64,000 nucleotides of DNA from Apoderus coryli (lineage: Eukaryota > Arthropoda > Insecta > Coleoptera > Attelabidae): contig OU452198.1 in NCBI GenBank assembly GCA_911728435.2, forward strand, positions 20,866,001-20,930,000, given 5' to 3'. The translations under genes and the position numbers were made by a program. Positions within the stretch are counted from its first letter, which is position 1; every line of letters begins with the position of its first letter. The notes under the pieces are model-generated. The model saw only the letters and a program-made list of their open reading frames with translations, searched no databases and was not told the DNA's origin. Below are positions 49,701 through 60,709 of the stretch, in pieces.

Positions 49701-50297
49701 GGGCCTGCAAGTACCTACTATAGTGCGGACAAAGTTTTTTATGAAAATGATGAAGAAATTGAGGCAGCCAATTATCCTGTTGAAACGCTCAATTCACTCC
49801 AACCAAATGGCATGCCAGAACATAAATTGATTTTAAAAGTTGGAGTTGTAGTTATGCTCTTGCGAAATATGAATTGCGATCTGAGTTTATGCAACGGCAC
49901 TCGGTTACTAATTACTCGATTGTTCCGACATAGCATTGAAGCAAGGCGAATTGATATGACAGGTACTTTAACTGATCATACTGTCTTAATTCCGCGTATT
50001 GATTTAACTGAGACTGTCGCCTCTCTTCCTTTCAAGTTGCGACGTCGACAATTTCCAGTTAAAGTTGCATACGCTATGACAATTAATAAATCCCAAGGTC
50101 AAACATTTGACAAGATAGGTATTTATTTACCTTATCCTGTATTTACCCATGGGATGATGTACACTGCCTTCAGTCGTACGAAAGGTTTCGATTGTGTACA
50201 TGTTTGTGTAGAGAACACCAGCTCACAAGGTAAATTACGCCCTACTTCTGATGAGATCTACACTAAAAACATTGTTTTTACGGAAATTGTACGTTAA
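40768..50297 (+). CDS. Helitron Rep/helicase, seven exons, open throughout
   Basis: The exons are 40768-40879, 41138-41383, 42179-42289, 43156-43308, 44541-47255, 47317-47746 and 48920-50297, all with GT-AG borders, totalling 5,145 nt (1,714 residues plus stop) with no internal stop. Exons 2-4 are short, phase 1 at both ends, with PGCSR, PGPSR or PGNKR motifs. Exon 5 carries the Rep nuclease: TLFITVTCNPNW, the HUH box HAH (46334-46342) and two Tyr in YLHKYVFKG (46742-46756). Exon 7 carries the Pif1-like helicase: Walker A GCAGAGKT, Walker B IIFDEMSMI, LSGDFRQTLPV, TINKSQGQTF and YTAFSRT. It would nick and transfer one strand for rolling-circle transposition. Start choice: MPPRKK, matching the decayed copy's MPKKEK. 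It appears potentially active; splice sites are predicted. Confidence 0.9.
42310..42900. mobile_element. MITE family A, partial copy in Helitron intron 3
   Basis: It shares long stretches with the copies at 47931-48560 (in opposite orientation for part) and 52811-53693, e.g. the block TTTTCACTACGACGTTTTG to ACGGCCCTGGAATTTTTATT. Clear termini are not visible here. Non-coding. Confidence 0.6.
43570..44290. repeat. Composite direct/inverted repeat in Helitron intron 4
   Basis: A block with CATGCTATAGAAGTTAGTG and TTTTTACGCCACTG (about 43676-43790) recurs at 43978-44100 in direct orientation. A block with TTTTATGGGTCTGAAGTGAA and CGGTTTTGCAGGAATTTG (about 43785-43832) recurs inverted at 44190-44276. 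It suggests a fold-back element or rearranged MITE; the intron remains spliceable in principle. Confidence 0.6.
47931..48560. mobile_element. MITE family A, copy in Helitron intron 6
   Basis: The ends are inverted repeats: the left TATACACTGTATCCAAAAGA corresponds to the right end reverse-complemented, TATACAATGTGTCGAAAATA. Further matching includes the GCATTGGAAT region. Long subterminal inverted segments are also present, e.g. AAATACGGCCCTG versus CAGGGCCATATTT. It is a non-coding fold-back element of about 630 bp, possibly with a TA target. Confidence 0.75.
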
Positions 50298-50392
50298 GTA
50301 TATATTTCCAGTAATATCACATTAATAACATGCAATTTCGCTGTTGATATTTAGAAATACTCTTTTTATCAATATTTCAGCTTGAGAATTAC

Positions 50393-50946
50393 ATAAATTT
50401 AGCTAATAATTGAGATTTTTTAGTCTCTTATTGGCAACATTAATATGTTTGCATGTCTAATGATATGTTTACAATTGGTTATCAATATTGATTTGACCAT
50501 TTAAATAAAACATTAAAAATTTGAGTTGAGGATATATTTTTTTCTGAGTTGAGAATATCTTAAAATTGTTAATAATTGAGATATTTCTAAAATCTCTTAT
50601 TAACAAAAAAATTTAAGCGCCTCTTTTGACATACTGACATTTTGATACCAATATTGAGTTGATCATTAATATGGACCTCTATTGGTTAACATACATTATG
50701 TTGTCATTATCGAGTAGTGCTATTGCTTTGTATTCTCCTCAGATAATTTTCTTCTAATAATTAAGGTATTTCAAAAAATCTCATATTAACAAAAAATATA
50801 ATAATAATAATAAGCGCCTCTTTTGACATATTGACATTTTGATACCAATATTGAGTTGATCATTAATATGGACCTCTATTGGTTAACATACATTATGTTG
50901 TCATTATCGAGTTGTGCTATTTCATTATATCCTCCTCAGATAATTA
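50393..50946. repeat. ~190-bp tandem repeats after the Helitron gene
   Basis: Two well-matched units (about 50573-50755 and 50756-50946) share AAGCGCCTCTTTTGACATA, TTGATACCAATATTGAGTTG and GTTAACATACATTATGTTG. A degenerate unit precedes them (about 50393-50530; TAATAATTGAGATTTTTTAG). They start 100 bp after the helicase stop, so they may belong to the Helitron 3' region. I cannot identify a Helitron CTRR end or terminal hairpin with confidence. Confidence 0.75.
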
Positions 50947-52810
50947 CTTTATATTATTATTATGAAATTCAAAATTATAATTCTATGGTTGAATGATATT
51001 CCCAATGAAAATTATTTTTTTAAAAAAAATTAAATCAAAAAAATAAAACCATATGGAAGTACTTTTATACTTCAATATTATATTCCAAGCATAATTATTT
51101 CAAATATTTATTTCTATTGTATAATTGTTTTGACGCTACAAATTACCAAAAATTCAACACTTCAATAATGTTGCCATCCAACCACAGAATTATAATTTTT
51201 ATTTTATTCTTATATTTCAATAATGAATTAATTAAAATGCAAAAAAGTTAATAAAAAAATATCTATATATTTGTAAAACTATTTTTAACTTACACACAAT
51301 TTCTAAATTTTCAATATTTGTTAATTAAATTATTCTGTCACATTTGAGTTAGTTTTAAATTTTATTATACTGTAAAAAAGTATTCTAAATACAATTATAA
51401 TCAACACTTGAAATTCACATTCAAATATAAATAATATTGTATAGTTCTAACAAAATGTATTCATTAGTTTCACTCAATTGATTCAATCACATATTCGTGA
51501 AATGGACTCCAAAGGATAGTACATAATAATAATATAATACATCATTCCAACATTAATTAACAGTTAAAATTCCAAGGTAATAGATTTCTTGAATTTTTGT
51601 CAAAATATTCATGACATATTGCTTTTTAGTAATATTCAAAAAATTTTCCCAAAATACACCATAACACACAAAGCAAATTCAATGAAGATGATGTCGACTC
51701 CAAATACATAATATATCGTCATAAAGATAATACAACATGTTATTTTGTATATATATTATACTATGCCAATTATTATTAAGCGTTAAAATTCTAAAGTAAA
51801 TATATTTATTCAATTTTCACAACATACTCATATTATTATTTGTTTTTAGATATCCCACAGTACAGAAAACATATTCAATGAAAAAGATATCCACGACAAA
51901 ACACAATATATCATCACAGATATAATACAAAAATTCTTCTGTGTGCATGCTACACAATTGAAAAATGTATGGACAATTAAAAATTCCACGATAATAATAT
52001 TACCTCGAATAATTATGTAAAACTTAAAATTTATTCATATAATTATTTTCAGCTGCCAAACAAACATTAATGAAACAACATTTTATAATAAGGTATAATA
52101 ATACATTGTACATAGGTATTGATCAATGCTATATTCGAAATTTTGGCAAAACTAAACATACAATTGTTTTGAAAATTTAAATGTTTGCTTAAAACAATCC
52201 AGTATGTATAATTCTATGATATTGTAATATTTCAGCCACTTCCACTTATACCGGAAATTAATATCTACTTTCACCTTCACTACTTTCACCTTCACCTTTC
52301 ACTTTGCAAAAAAATTATATTTTATGATTAAAAAATAACAAATAAATACACAAATATAATCCAATTTTTCTAAACACTTATTATTATTTCAGAAAAACCT
52401 GTTTTTTGTCTATTTTTAGTAGTATATTATACAGTTTATTACTACCCTGTAACTGTATCAATCAATTTGTTAAAATAATTGTTTTTTTTTTTTAAATATT
52501 CAATCACCGTCAATGATTTAAATTTTCAAAACATCACACCGTTTCTACAATATTGAATTTTAAAAATTTACAATTTGATATACTTCTGAATTTTAGGATG
52601 CCAAACATTGAATGACTAAGACAATAATACCACAACAATTCTATGATTATGCTGTCATTTATATACCTAATTTGTGTTTAGGTAACTAATAAATTTAACC
52701 CAATTCCAACAACAAAAAAGGTATACCATTAATTTTTAATATAATTACAGACAAAAAAATCAATGATCTAATTGTTATTGTAAAAATTAATTCATTACTT
52801 TTATATTTAC
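50947..52810. repeat. AT-rich region with diverged ~190-bp tandem units
   Basis: Between about 51483 and 52070 at least three degenerate units recur with spacing near 190 bp. Each contains CAAATTCAATGAAGATGATGTCGACTCC-like text shortened to ATTCAATGAA, an AATATATC(G/A)TCA block, and a run ending GTTAAAATTC(C/T)A. No coding sequence is supported. It may continue the repeat field beginning at 50.4 kb. Confidence 0.5.
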
Positions 52811-53693
52811 ATATACTGTGTCCAAAATAAGAGAACAATCTCATTGAAATCTTGGAAACTATAAGAATTACAATATCAACTAATTTAGAAAAATAAGATA
52901 GCATTAACAAATTTTCAGTAAGACGTTTCGTTTTTTAAAGACCATCATCATGTTAATTTCGTTAAATACGGCACTGAATTTTTTATTATTAAATTTAAAG
53001 TTATTTTCAAATAAGTAGTATATCACATATAATAGTTTAAAAAAAAATTCAGTGTTTTTAGCTGTTATTTCACATTATACAAGAAAATTCACCATAGTTT
53101 AGCACTTATTTTGCATACAACATTCATCTGAGTAAAGCGTGTTTTAATAACTTCAAAGAGCACAACTATTTCACCTAAATTAAAGAACCGAATAAAATGT
53201 TGTACTAAAACAGAAATAAATTGTCAAATAATAATTTTAATTAATTCTAAATACCAACAAAAAAAAGCCTACTAATTTGCATTCAGTCCAGTCAGTTACG
53301 TGTCAAACTAAAACCATTTTTCTTCAATAATTAAACCATTACATTTAAATTTAATAATAAAATAGTTTAGGCCATATTTAAAGAAACCAACTTGATTATG
53401 GTTTTCCAAAAACGAAACGTCATAGTGAAAATTTAAAAACACTATCTTTTTATCTTCAAAAAATAAAAATGAGAAAATGATTATCATAATTTATGTTATG
53501 TCATAAATAAAAGCTAAAATACAAAATATCGTTGTTTCAAATACTGTCGAAACAACTAGAATTAGTTTACTTTTTAAAACTCCATTTAAAATATGTTTAA
53601 ATTATACAACTTTTCTTTAATTTAATAGATATTGTACCTCCTACCATTTCCAAAATTCCAATGCTTTCCATTCTTATCTGGAACACAGTGTAA
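52811..53693. mobile_element. MITE family A, longest copy
   Basis: The terminal inverted repeats are about 45 bp, imperfect: the left starts ATATACTGTGTCCAAAATAA and the right, reverse-complemented, starts TACACTGTGTTCCAGATAAG, with CATTGGAATTTTGGAAA matching further in. Long subterminal inverted segments (CGTTTCGTTTTT...ACCATCATC versus GATTATGGTTTTCC...CGAAACGTC) flank a central region. It is 880 bp and non-coding. Confidence 0.8.
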
Positions 53694-56397
53694 ACTCATG
53701 CAAACGTTTAATATACACTTTCAGAAATGTATGGATCACCAATTTTGTCAGAAATTACTACTTTGCAAAAATAAATCCTTTCCACAGATTCGTTTAGTGA
53801 AATATTTTGTTCTAATTACATAACCACTATTATTATTATTTCGTTTTGTATTATATCCAGGTAGTGAATATTATATTTTAATTATTAGAGACCATTTCTG
53901 TTTAGTATAATCTAACTTCCAATTTTTTTCTTAATTATGATATTAGTTTGAACATATATGTACAATATAAATCATCATAATGTATAGATTATTTCAGAAG
54001 GCTAATGATTTGCTTTAAATAAATTTTCCAATTTTATATTAACTTTTTAAATTAAAATAATGTTGATATAACAAATATAAACTAAATAATTTTTAAAATA
54101 TAAAACAAATTCAAATAAAAACTCAACATGAAATTTCTCTAAACGAATCGATTTTATTAAAATTAAAAATCATCCACCATCTGAAATAACTAATTTAACG
54201 ATGTATATCTCAAGACTTTTTTGCATTAAAAACATGTAATACATAGATATTTATAGTTCATTTCATATTCATTTATCATTGTTTCGTAAAAATTCATTTC
54301 AATAATGTATATATTTTATAATTAAAATTTAAAAAAAAATTGATAGTGTTATTGTACCTACATTGATAATACCATTTTGAATAATAAAACAAATGTTAAC
54401 AAATATCAATATTTGATTTATTCCAAATAAATATACCATTGAAATTATTTTTTTAATTTAAATAAACTACATCAATTATCTCATATGAAAATGAAAAGTA
54501 TTTATAATTTTGACATTATGTTCAAAAACCCTGTATGCTATATTAATACTAATTTCAACATATTAAAAATATCACTATAACAAATAAGATCTATCTACCA
54601 ATGCTGTTTTAGTCATCACAAATCATAGACAATAACTATTTAGCTTTTAATATTAACTAAAATTGAATATTTAAAAAAATGAATAAAACATCTATATAAT
54701 TAGTGTAATCATTTTAGCTTTATAAAACAATGAGTAACTAAAACATTATCTTTTCCTAACTCAAATTCCAGCTGAGCTGTTCGAACATAATCACCTACCA
54801 CTCACCTTACTTGCATTTTCTATTAAAAACAATACCAACATATTTCAAAATTATTCTCGGCAATGAATAGTTTTCAAATTTATTTCTTAACTGTCAAAAA
54901 AATTTGTGAGAAAAAATCTACAACTCAGTGAAACTTATTAATATTTCATACCTCAAAAACTTATGTTGTGTAAAGCATCAAAAAATAAAACTGCCTTTTG
55001 TGCGAGAAACGGTTGGATATTCGAGTATTTGGATAATGAGAAATTTATAGTAAGAGAATAGCAATATCATGAGACCCTACTACTACGTTGGCCATTTTGA
55101 AAATGAACGATCATCATTCGGTTGAAAGTTGAAATGTATTTAACATATTGCGCTTGAGCGTGACCGTACAGTACAGCTAAAGTTTATAAATCACCAGTAT
55201 ACACTTTATTATATAAGAAGATTAGTAAAGGTTTATTAGGGTATTTTTGAGTTGATCATAACGCATGCGTAAATTGTAAATATGCAAAAAAACAAATTTG
55301 ATATTTTTCGTAACGTAAAGTAAATAGCCTCGCTTATACTTATTCCCTAAGTTTTAAACTATGGTTCTACAAACTAAACATAAATACCAACATTATCATA
55401 TAAATAATACTTTATTTTAATTTAAATACCCGAAATAACCTAACAAAATTGTTCATTTTCTCTATGTTAATACCGCGCTTGCGTCAACTCACTACGTAAG
55501 GTTTAGGTGCCCGATGCCCGAATTTCTACGCTAAGTTAAGAGATCTCTAAAATAATTTAGGAAGCCAAAAAAAAATTGTCTTTAATTTTAGGTGCTACAT
55601 AAAATATTCGGTCCCAATAAATTACATATATAGACAACCATTAATACACTGTTTAAAGATATTGCATAACTTCCGTTATATACACTTCTGTCATTGCCTT
55701 TATAAAAAGATAATACTTTTAAAATATTAATCAAGAATTAACTGAGTAGAATAAGTATATTATATCCAATGATGAATTTGATAGTTTTACATTCCATTTA
55801 ATAGAAAAATGCAAATTATATCAGTGACAAATAATAATATTGAATGTCACCCTAATCTAATTGATAAAACACTGGCTGTTTGCTATTAAATCGCAAAAGG
55901 CAACCTAACTTGAAAAAAAGAAGAAGAATCTAATTAGTAAAAAAACAAATAAGCATAACCTTAATAATCATTCACATTGGAAATATTATGTTTAATAATA
56001 TACACAAACAAAACTACTGTTGAAACTTCTTACATACTCATTTAAAAAAAATAAAATAACCCGAATAGATAAATTATTATAATACTACAAAATTTTAGTG
56101 AGGTAATTAACCAATACGATTTTTTGTAAGTATATTGCAATAACCAATCACAATAACTCGCTCTTTCAATAAATATTCAAGATACCTATGTAAATTCTAA
56201 CAATAGATTGATGCTTTTTTGTTTTTGGTAAGTAACCAAGGTAAGTATTTCAATTATACGCATTAAAAATATTATAAATATACCTACGCACAAAAAAGCA
56301 TGTAAGTACATTTACAATTATTAACTAGAATAAAAATTTTTACATTAGTTATTCTTTTAGATTAATAACAATATATTAAATTATTTGATTTAAAAGA
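53694..56397. other. AT-rich non-coding stretch
   Basis: No gene is supported. The 55418-55562 and 55600-55750 blocks are shared with 38.6-39.9 kb. The region immediately before 56398 could hold the promoter of the candidate microexon gene, but no TATA or initiator stands out in this base composition. Confidence 0.5.
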
Positions 56398-56577
56398 ATG
56401 GAAGAAGAATCAGCAAAAGTGAGTATTTTAACTAAATGTATCATAATATTTTAACATTTCATTTTCACAAAAAAAATAGACGCCACCAAAGTATTCAAAT
56501 GTACCATACAAGTAACATATTAATAACGATAAATATCTCTAAAACAACTTACATTTTTATAGGGTTTTCATTTAACT
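56398..56577 (+). CDS. Candidate first microexons of a host gene
   Basis: A 21-nt exon 56398-56418 (ATG plus six codons, MEEESAK) ends at a strong donor, AAA|GTGAGT, and starts in an acceptable initiation context (AAGAATGG). A second possible 21-nt exon, 56480-56500 (TPPKYSN), follows a 61-nt intron ending AAATAG; its donor GTACCA is weak. A third, 56563-56577 (GFHLT), has donor GTGAATTACTTTG, resembling the donors in the array at 59.8 kb (GTGAGTTACTTT). All are phase 0 and use the same frame convention as that array. The gene model is inference from splice signals only. Confidence 0.4.
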
Positions 56578-57068
56578 GTGAATTACTTTGTGCTTTATAT
56601 TATACTTTTCATAAAACTTCTTTATTTAAAAAATTTATTTTTATCAAACCAAACTTAGACAATGTAAAGTATATACTCACTATCACTTAGAGACCGCCGC
56701 AAGAGAAAATTTGGAAATTAATTTTAACCACATATTTGCTCTTTGAATATAAATTTACTCTTTTAAAATATAAAACTGGGACAAAGGTTGGTTTGGTAGA
56801 AATTATTTGTTAGTATAAAAATAATAAATAATATAATTATCCTTTTGCGGTAAAATGAATGCAATGTTTCTCTATTTGTCCAATTTTGCTAGATTTTGAC
56901 AAATTTTGATTAAAAACAAACTTAATATTTGAAAAATAAAAACTTAGTCTAAACTTATGTGTGAGATATTAATATTTAATAAATTTATTTTAACATATTC
57001 CTTACTTATCTGATTGACTGTAAAAACGTGAATCTTGAATCTGTATTTGATGCTAACTTCCACCACAT

Positions 57069-59730
57069 ATAATAATAATAATAATAATATTTATTTCATT
57101 CAAATAATAAACTACATCATCCTCTACATTTGCAATTGACATTAATTAACAATAAAATAAATATTAGAGTTCTTCTTTCCAATATTTATCCATAAATATA
57201 GTATGTGTGCATTACTCATATTTGCAAAAGTTTCTGAGGAAACTTGTCCGCAAAATTTGAACACACATCAATCACATCAATATAATATATCCTATGATCT
57301 TAGTTTCTTATCATCATAAGTAACTTCCGAGAAAAGGAAATAAAAATGAGCAAAAAAGAGAAAAAAAAAAACAACAAAATAAAACAAACAGTGCAACAAA
57401 ATCAACACCATAATATAAAAATAAAAAAGTTTATCTCAAACTTAAAAGTAACAAAAAAAAAAAACAAAGATATTTCCCGTTATCTTAAAAATATAAAATG
57501 AGTAGTTATGAACGCACATCTAACAGTTATTCTTATCTTAATAGTTGCGGGTTATACTCGGCTAACCAGCCATTTATTATATATTTAAAATTTTTCTGCA
57601 TTATTTTTGATCTGACTTCAGCTGGTATACGATTATATAACTTACAGCCGACATAATAATATGATCGTTGACCAATACTTTGTTGCATTCGTGGCTGTTG
57701 TATATTGTTTCGTGCTCTTGATCTCGTATTGTGTGTGTGATCAATATTATTTAGAAACAATTTTTGCTTATGCATTTGTAAAAGAGAGCACTTGTAGTAT
57801 AATTGCCTGATAGTTAAAACTCCACAAAGATGGAAAAGCATTGCAGTTGGAAAACGATTGTCCAAATTATAAATAAGTTTCAAAATTCGTTTCTGAATCA
57901 TAATTAAGGGTTTAATATTACGGTCGTAAGCCCCTCCCCAGCCTATAATTCCGTAAGTTAAGAGAGATTGAACTAACGAAAAATACAAAGTTCGATTTTG
58001 TTTTATGGTTAAAATTTTTTTAGTTTGTTTAAATATATATATTAATGATCTAATCTTTTTTACTAGCTTGTTGACATGGTCGTTCCATCTCATGTGACTA
58101 TCTAGAATTACTCCAAGGTATTTTGTGTTTGATTTTCGTTCAATCATCCAATCATGATTTCTCTGCGGTAAATTAATATGTATGCTATTGTAATTTGGTT
58201 GCGTAGTTTTATTGTTAGAGAAGGTCATGTAAATAGTTTTGTCGAGATTAATGGTAAGTAGGTGACTGTCAAACCAATTTGTGATCAATTGCAAATCTTT
58301 CTTAATGTTATTTTCGACTTCATCCCAGCTGTCTCCTTCTTCGTAAAGAACCGTATCGTCGGCAAAGGAAATACCCATTCCATGGAAGTTCAAGGTAAGT
58401 AGCTCATTTAAATAAATGTTGAATAGTAAAGGACCCAAAACCGTCCCTTGGGGTATGCCGTATAAGACATTTGCAGGAGGACTTAATGTATCATTAACCC
58501 TAACTCTCTGGCTTCGATGTTGTAAATAGCTTTTGAAAAGATCCAATGCAAGCCCTCTGACGCCAATTAATTCTAATTTTTCTATTAATAATTTGTGACT
58601 CACTGTGTCAAAGGCTTTAGCAAGATCTATGAAGACACCCGCACATGGACGACCCTGGTCTAGTGATTGGTATATTTTTCTTGTTATTGTTGCAATTGCA
58701 TCACTAGTTGATCTGTTTTCTCTGAAACCGAACTGATGTTCCGATATAATACTATGCTTATCTAGAAAACTAGTAAGCCTAATTTTTATAATTTTTTCAA
58801 AAATTTTTGCTAAGTTAGATATTAAACTAATAGGCCTATAGTTTTCTAACAACTCTTTGTTCCCAGCTTTATGGATTGGTATTATAACTGCTTCTTTGAA
58901 CAGTTGGGGACAGTGTCCGGTATCAATAATTAAGTTAATAATATAAGCTAAGGGAGTCTTGATTTCATTCGCCACTTCCTTCAATGTCTCAACAGTTATA
59001 CCGTCAAGTCCAGGAGATGCCTTTGGTTTTAAAGAATTTATAACTTGCAATACTTCAAAACTGTCAGTATGCCGGACAAACATTGTTTGCATAATAGATC
59101 TCTTATTTTTCTGTATTAATTTGTTGTTCTTTGTATTTTTTATTATTGATAGTGCCATTTTTTCCCCAATCGTAGTATAATGTGAGTTAAATTCTTCTGC
59201 TATTTTTGAGTTTAAAGTGATATATTCCCCGGAGCTATTTTTAATTTTATTTATACTTTTATTTTCACATTTGCTCTTAGATACATACTCATTAACGGTC
59301 TCCCATAGTCTTTTGGCATTACTATTATTATCTTGTATTTTAATTTTATAATATTGGTTTTTTAGATGTTGCGTAAGCTTAACAATTCGGTTTCTATATT
59401 GTTTGAATTTATTTAAGACTTCTGGGTTCTTATTTTTGCTGTAGTCTCTAAATAATTTGTCTCTAATTTCTATGGATTTCAGAAGCCCATTCGTCACCCA
59501 TTCCTTTCTCTTCTTTTTAGGTAAATACTTTATTTGAGTCGAGGCTTTTGTAATTGATTTATTTAAAATGCTTAAAAAAAATTTTGTAGCCTGTTCCACA
59601 TCAACATTAGTTAAAACTTCGCTAAAATTTTCGCTTATTAAGATTTGTTTTAGTTTTATATAATTTATTTTCTTGTACTCTATAATTTTTCTATTGGAAA
59701 TACACTTATTATCTTTCATTGGAATTGAGA
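57069..59730 (-). mobile_element. 5'-truncated LINE in an intron of the microexon locus
   Basis: On the minus strand it runs from about 59730 (inside RT-upstream coding) to an (ATT)n tail at 57069-57092. The endonuclease and ORF1 are absent, the common outcome of incomplete reverse transcription. At its 5' end it directly abuts the first unit of the microexon array. A clear target duplication is not seen (ATATA is shared at both borders but is uninformative here). Confidence 0.82.
57533..59722 (-). pseudogene. LINE ORF2 C-terminal part (reverse transcriptase)
   Basis: An uninterrupted frame of about 730 residues encodes a linker region (KKRKEWVTNGLL, KRLWETVNEYV) and RT with SPGLDGITVE, FIDLAKAFDTVSH, GIPQGTVLGPLL and an intact FADDTVLY box. 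A C-terminal domain contains TYGIIGWGG and HNTRSRARNN. It lacks the endonuclease and any start of its own; the first few codons come from flanking DNA. It is a different family from the LINEs at 14 and 19 kb (FADDTVLY versus YADDTQLY). The lack of stops suggests recent insertion. Confidence 0.9.
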
Positions 59731-59790
59731 GCAATATATACTGCAATTACTAAATTGGTATTACTAATAATTAAATCAACTCCATTTCAG

Positions 59791-60393
59791 CCTGTCCCTG
59801 TTCCCAAAGAACGCGTAAATAATGTGAGTTACTTTATATTTAATATATATACTGTAATTATTAAATATGTATTACTTTTGTTACTAATAATTAAATCAAC
59901 TCCATTTCAGCCTATTCCTCCTGTTCCCAAAGAACGCGTAAATAATGTGAGTTACTTTATATTTAATATATACTGTAATTACTAAATATGTATTACTTTT
60001 GTTACTAATAATTAAATCAACTTCATTTCAGCCTACCACCACGGAACGACAAGAAAATGTGAGTTACTTTCTATTTAATATACTGTAATTACTAAATATG
60101 TATTACTTTTGTTACTAATAATTAAATCAACTCCATTTCAGCCTATTCCCCCTGTTCCCAAAGAACGCGAAAATAATGTGAGTTACTTTATATTTAATAT
60201 ATACTGTAATTACTAAATATGTATTACTTTTGTTACTAATAATTAAATCAACTTCATTTCAGCCTACCACCACGGAACGACAAGAAAATGTGAGTTACTT
60301 TCTATTTAATATACTGTAATTACTAAATATGTATTACTTTTGTTACTAATAATTAAATCAACTCCATTTCAGCCCATTCTTGATAATATATAA
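59791..60393 (+). CDS. Tandem microexon array (six repeat units)
   Basis: Microexons at 59791-59823, 59911-59946, 60032-60058, 60142-60177 and 60263-60289 are 33, 36, 27, 36 and 27 nt. They are bounded by ATTTCAG and GTGAGTTAC, with 83-87-nt introns each containing TTACTAATAATTAAAT, a branch-point-like site. Only phase 0 is open in the long-type exons. Peptides: PVPVPKERVNN, PIPPVPKERVNN, PTTTERQEN, PIPPVPKERENN, PTTTERQEN. A sixth, diverged unit at 60373 reads PILDNI then TAA (60391-60393) with a degraded donor, and AATAAA follows at 60498, so it may be the last exon. Long (A) and short (B) units alternate with a 231-bp higher-order period. Function unknown. Confidence 0.65.
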
Positions 60394-60709
60394 CTAAGAA
60401 ATGTGAATTGCTTTATATTATTTTTTAATATTATATTTTCAATCACAACAAAAATCTATCCGTCAGTACAATTAGATATAAATATTTTTGTGACAGCAAT
60501 AAACATTAATTATTGATCTCCCCGATAATATAATAATTTCTTTAAATTAACAATGCCCTATTATAATTCAATATAATTACACTGAAACACACACAAAGAA
60601 ATTAAACTCGTCAGTACCTATGTAAAAACCTACACAATCAAAATTTGCTTTAAACCTATTTTAAAGCTAATTCTACCTTTCAAGTTACTTAATAAATTGT
60701 ACATTTTAG

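Noticed and set aside
50393..52070. CRISPR-like repeats
   Set aside because: Units are long (about 190 bp), diverged and without unique spacers; eukaryotic tandem repeats.
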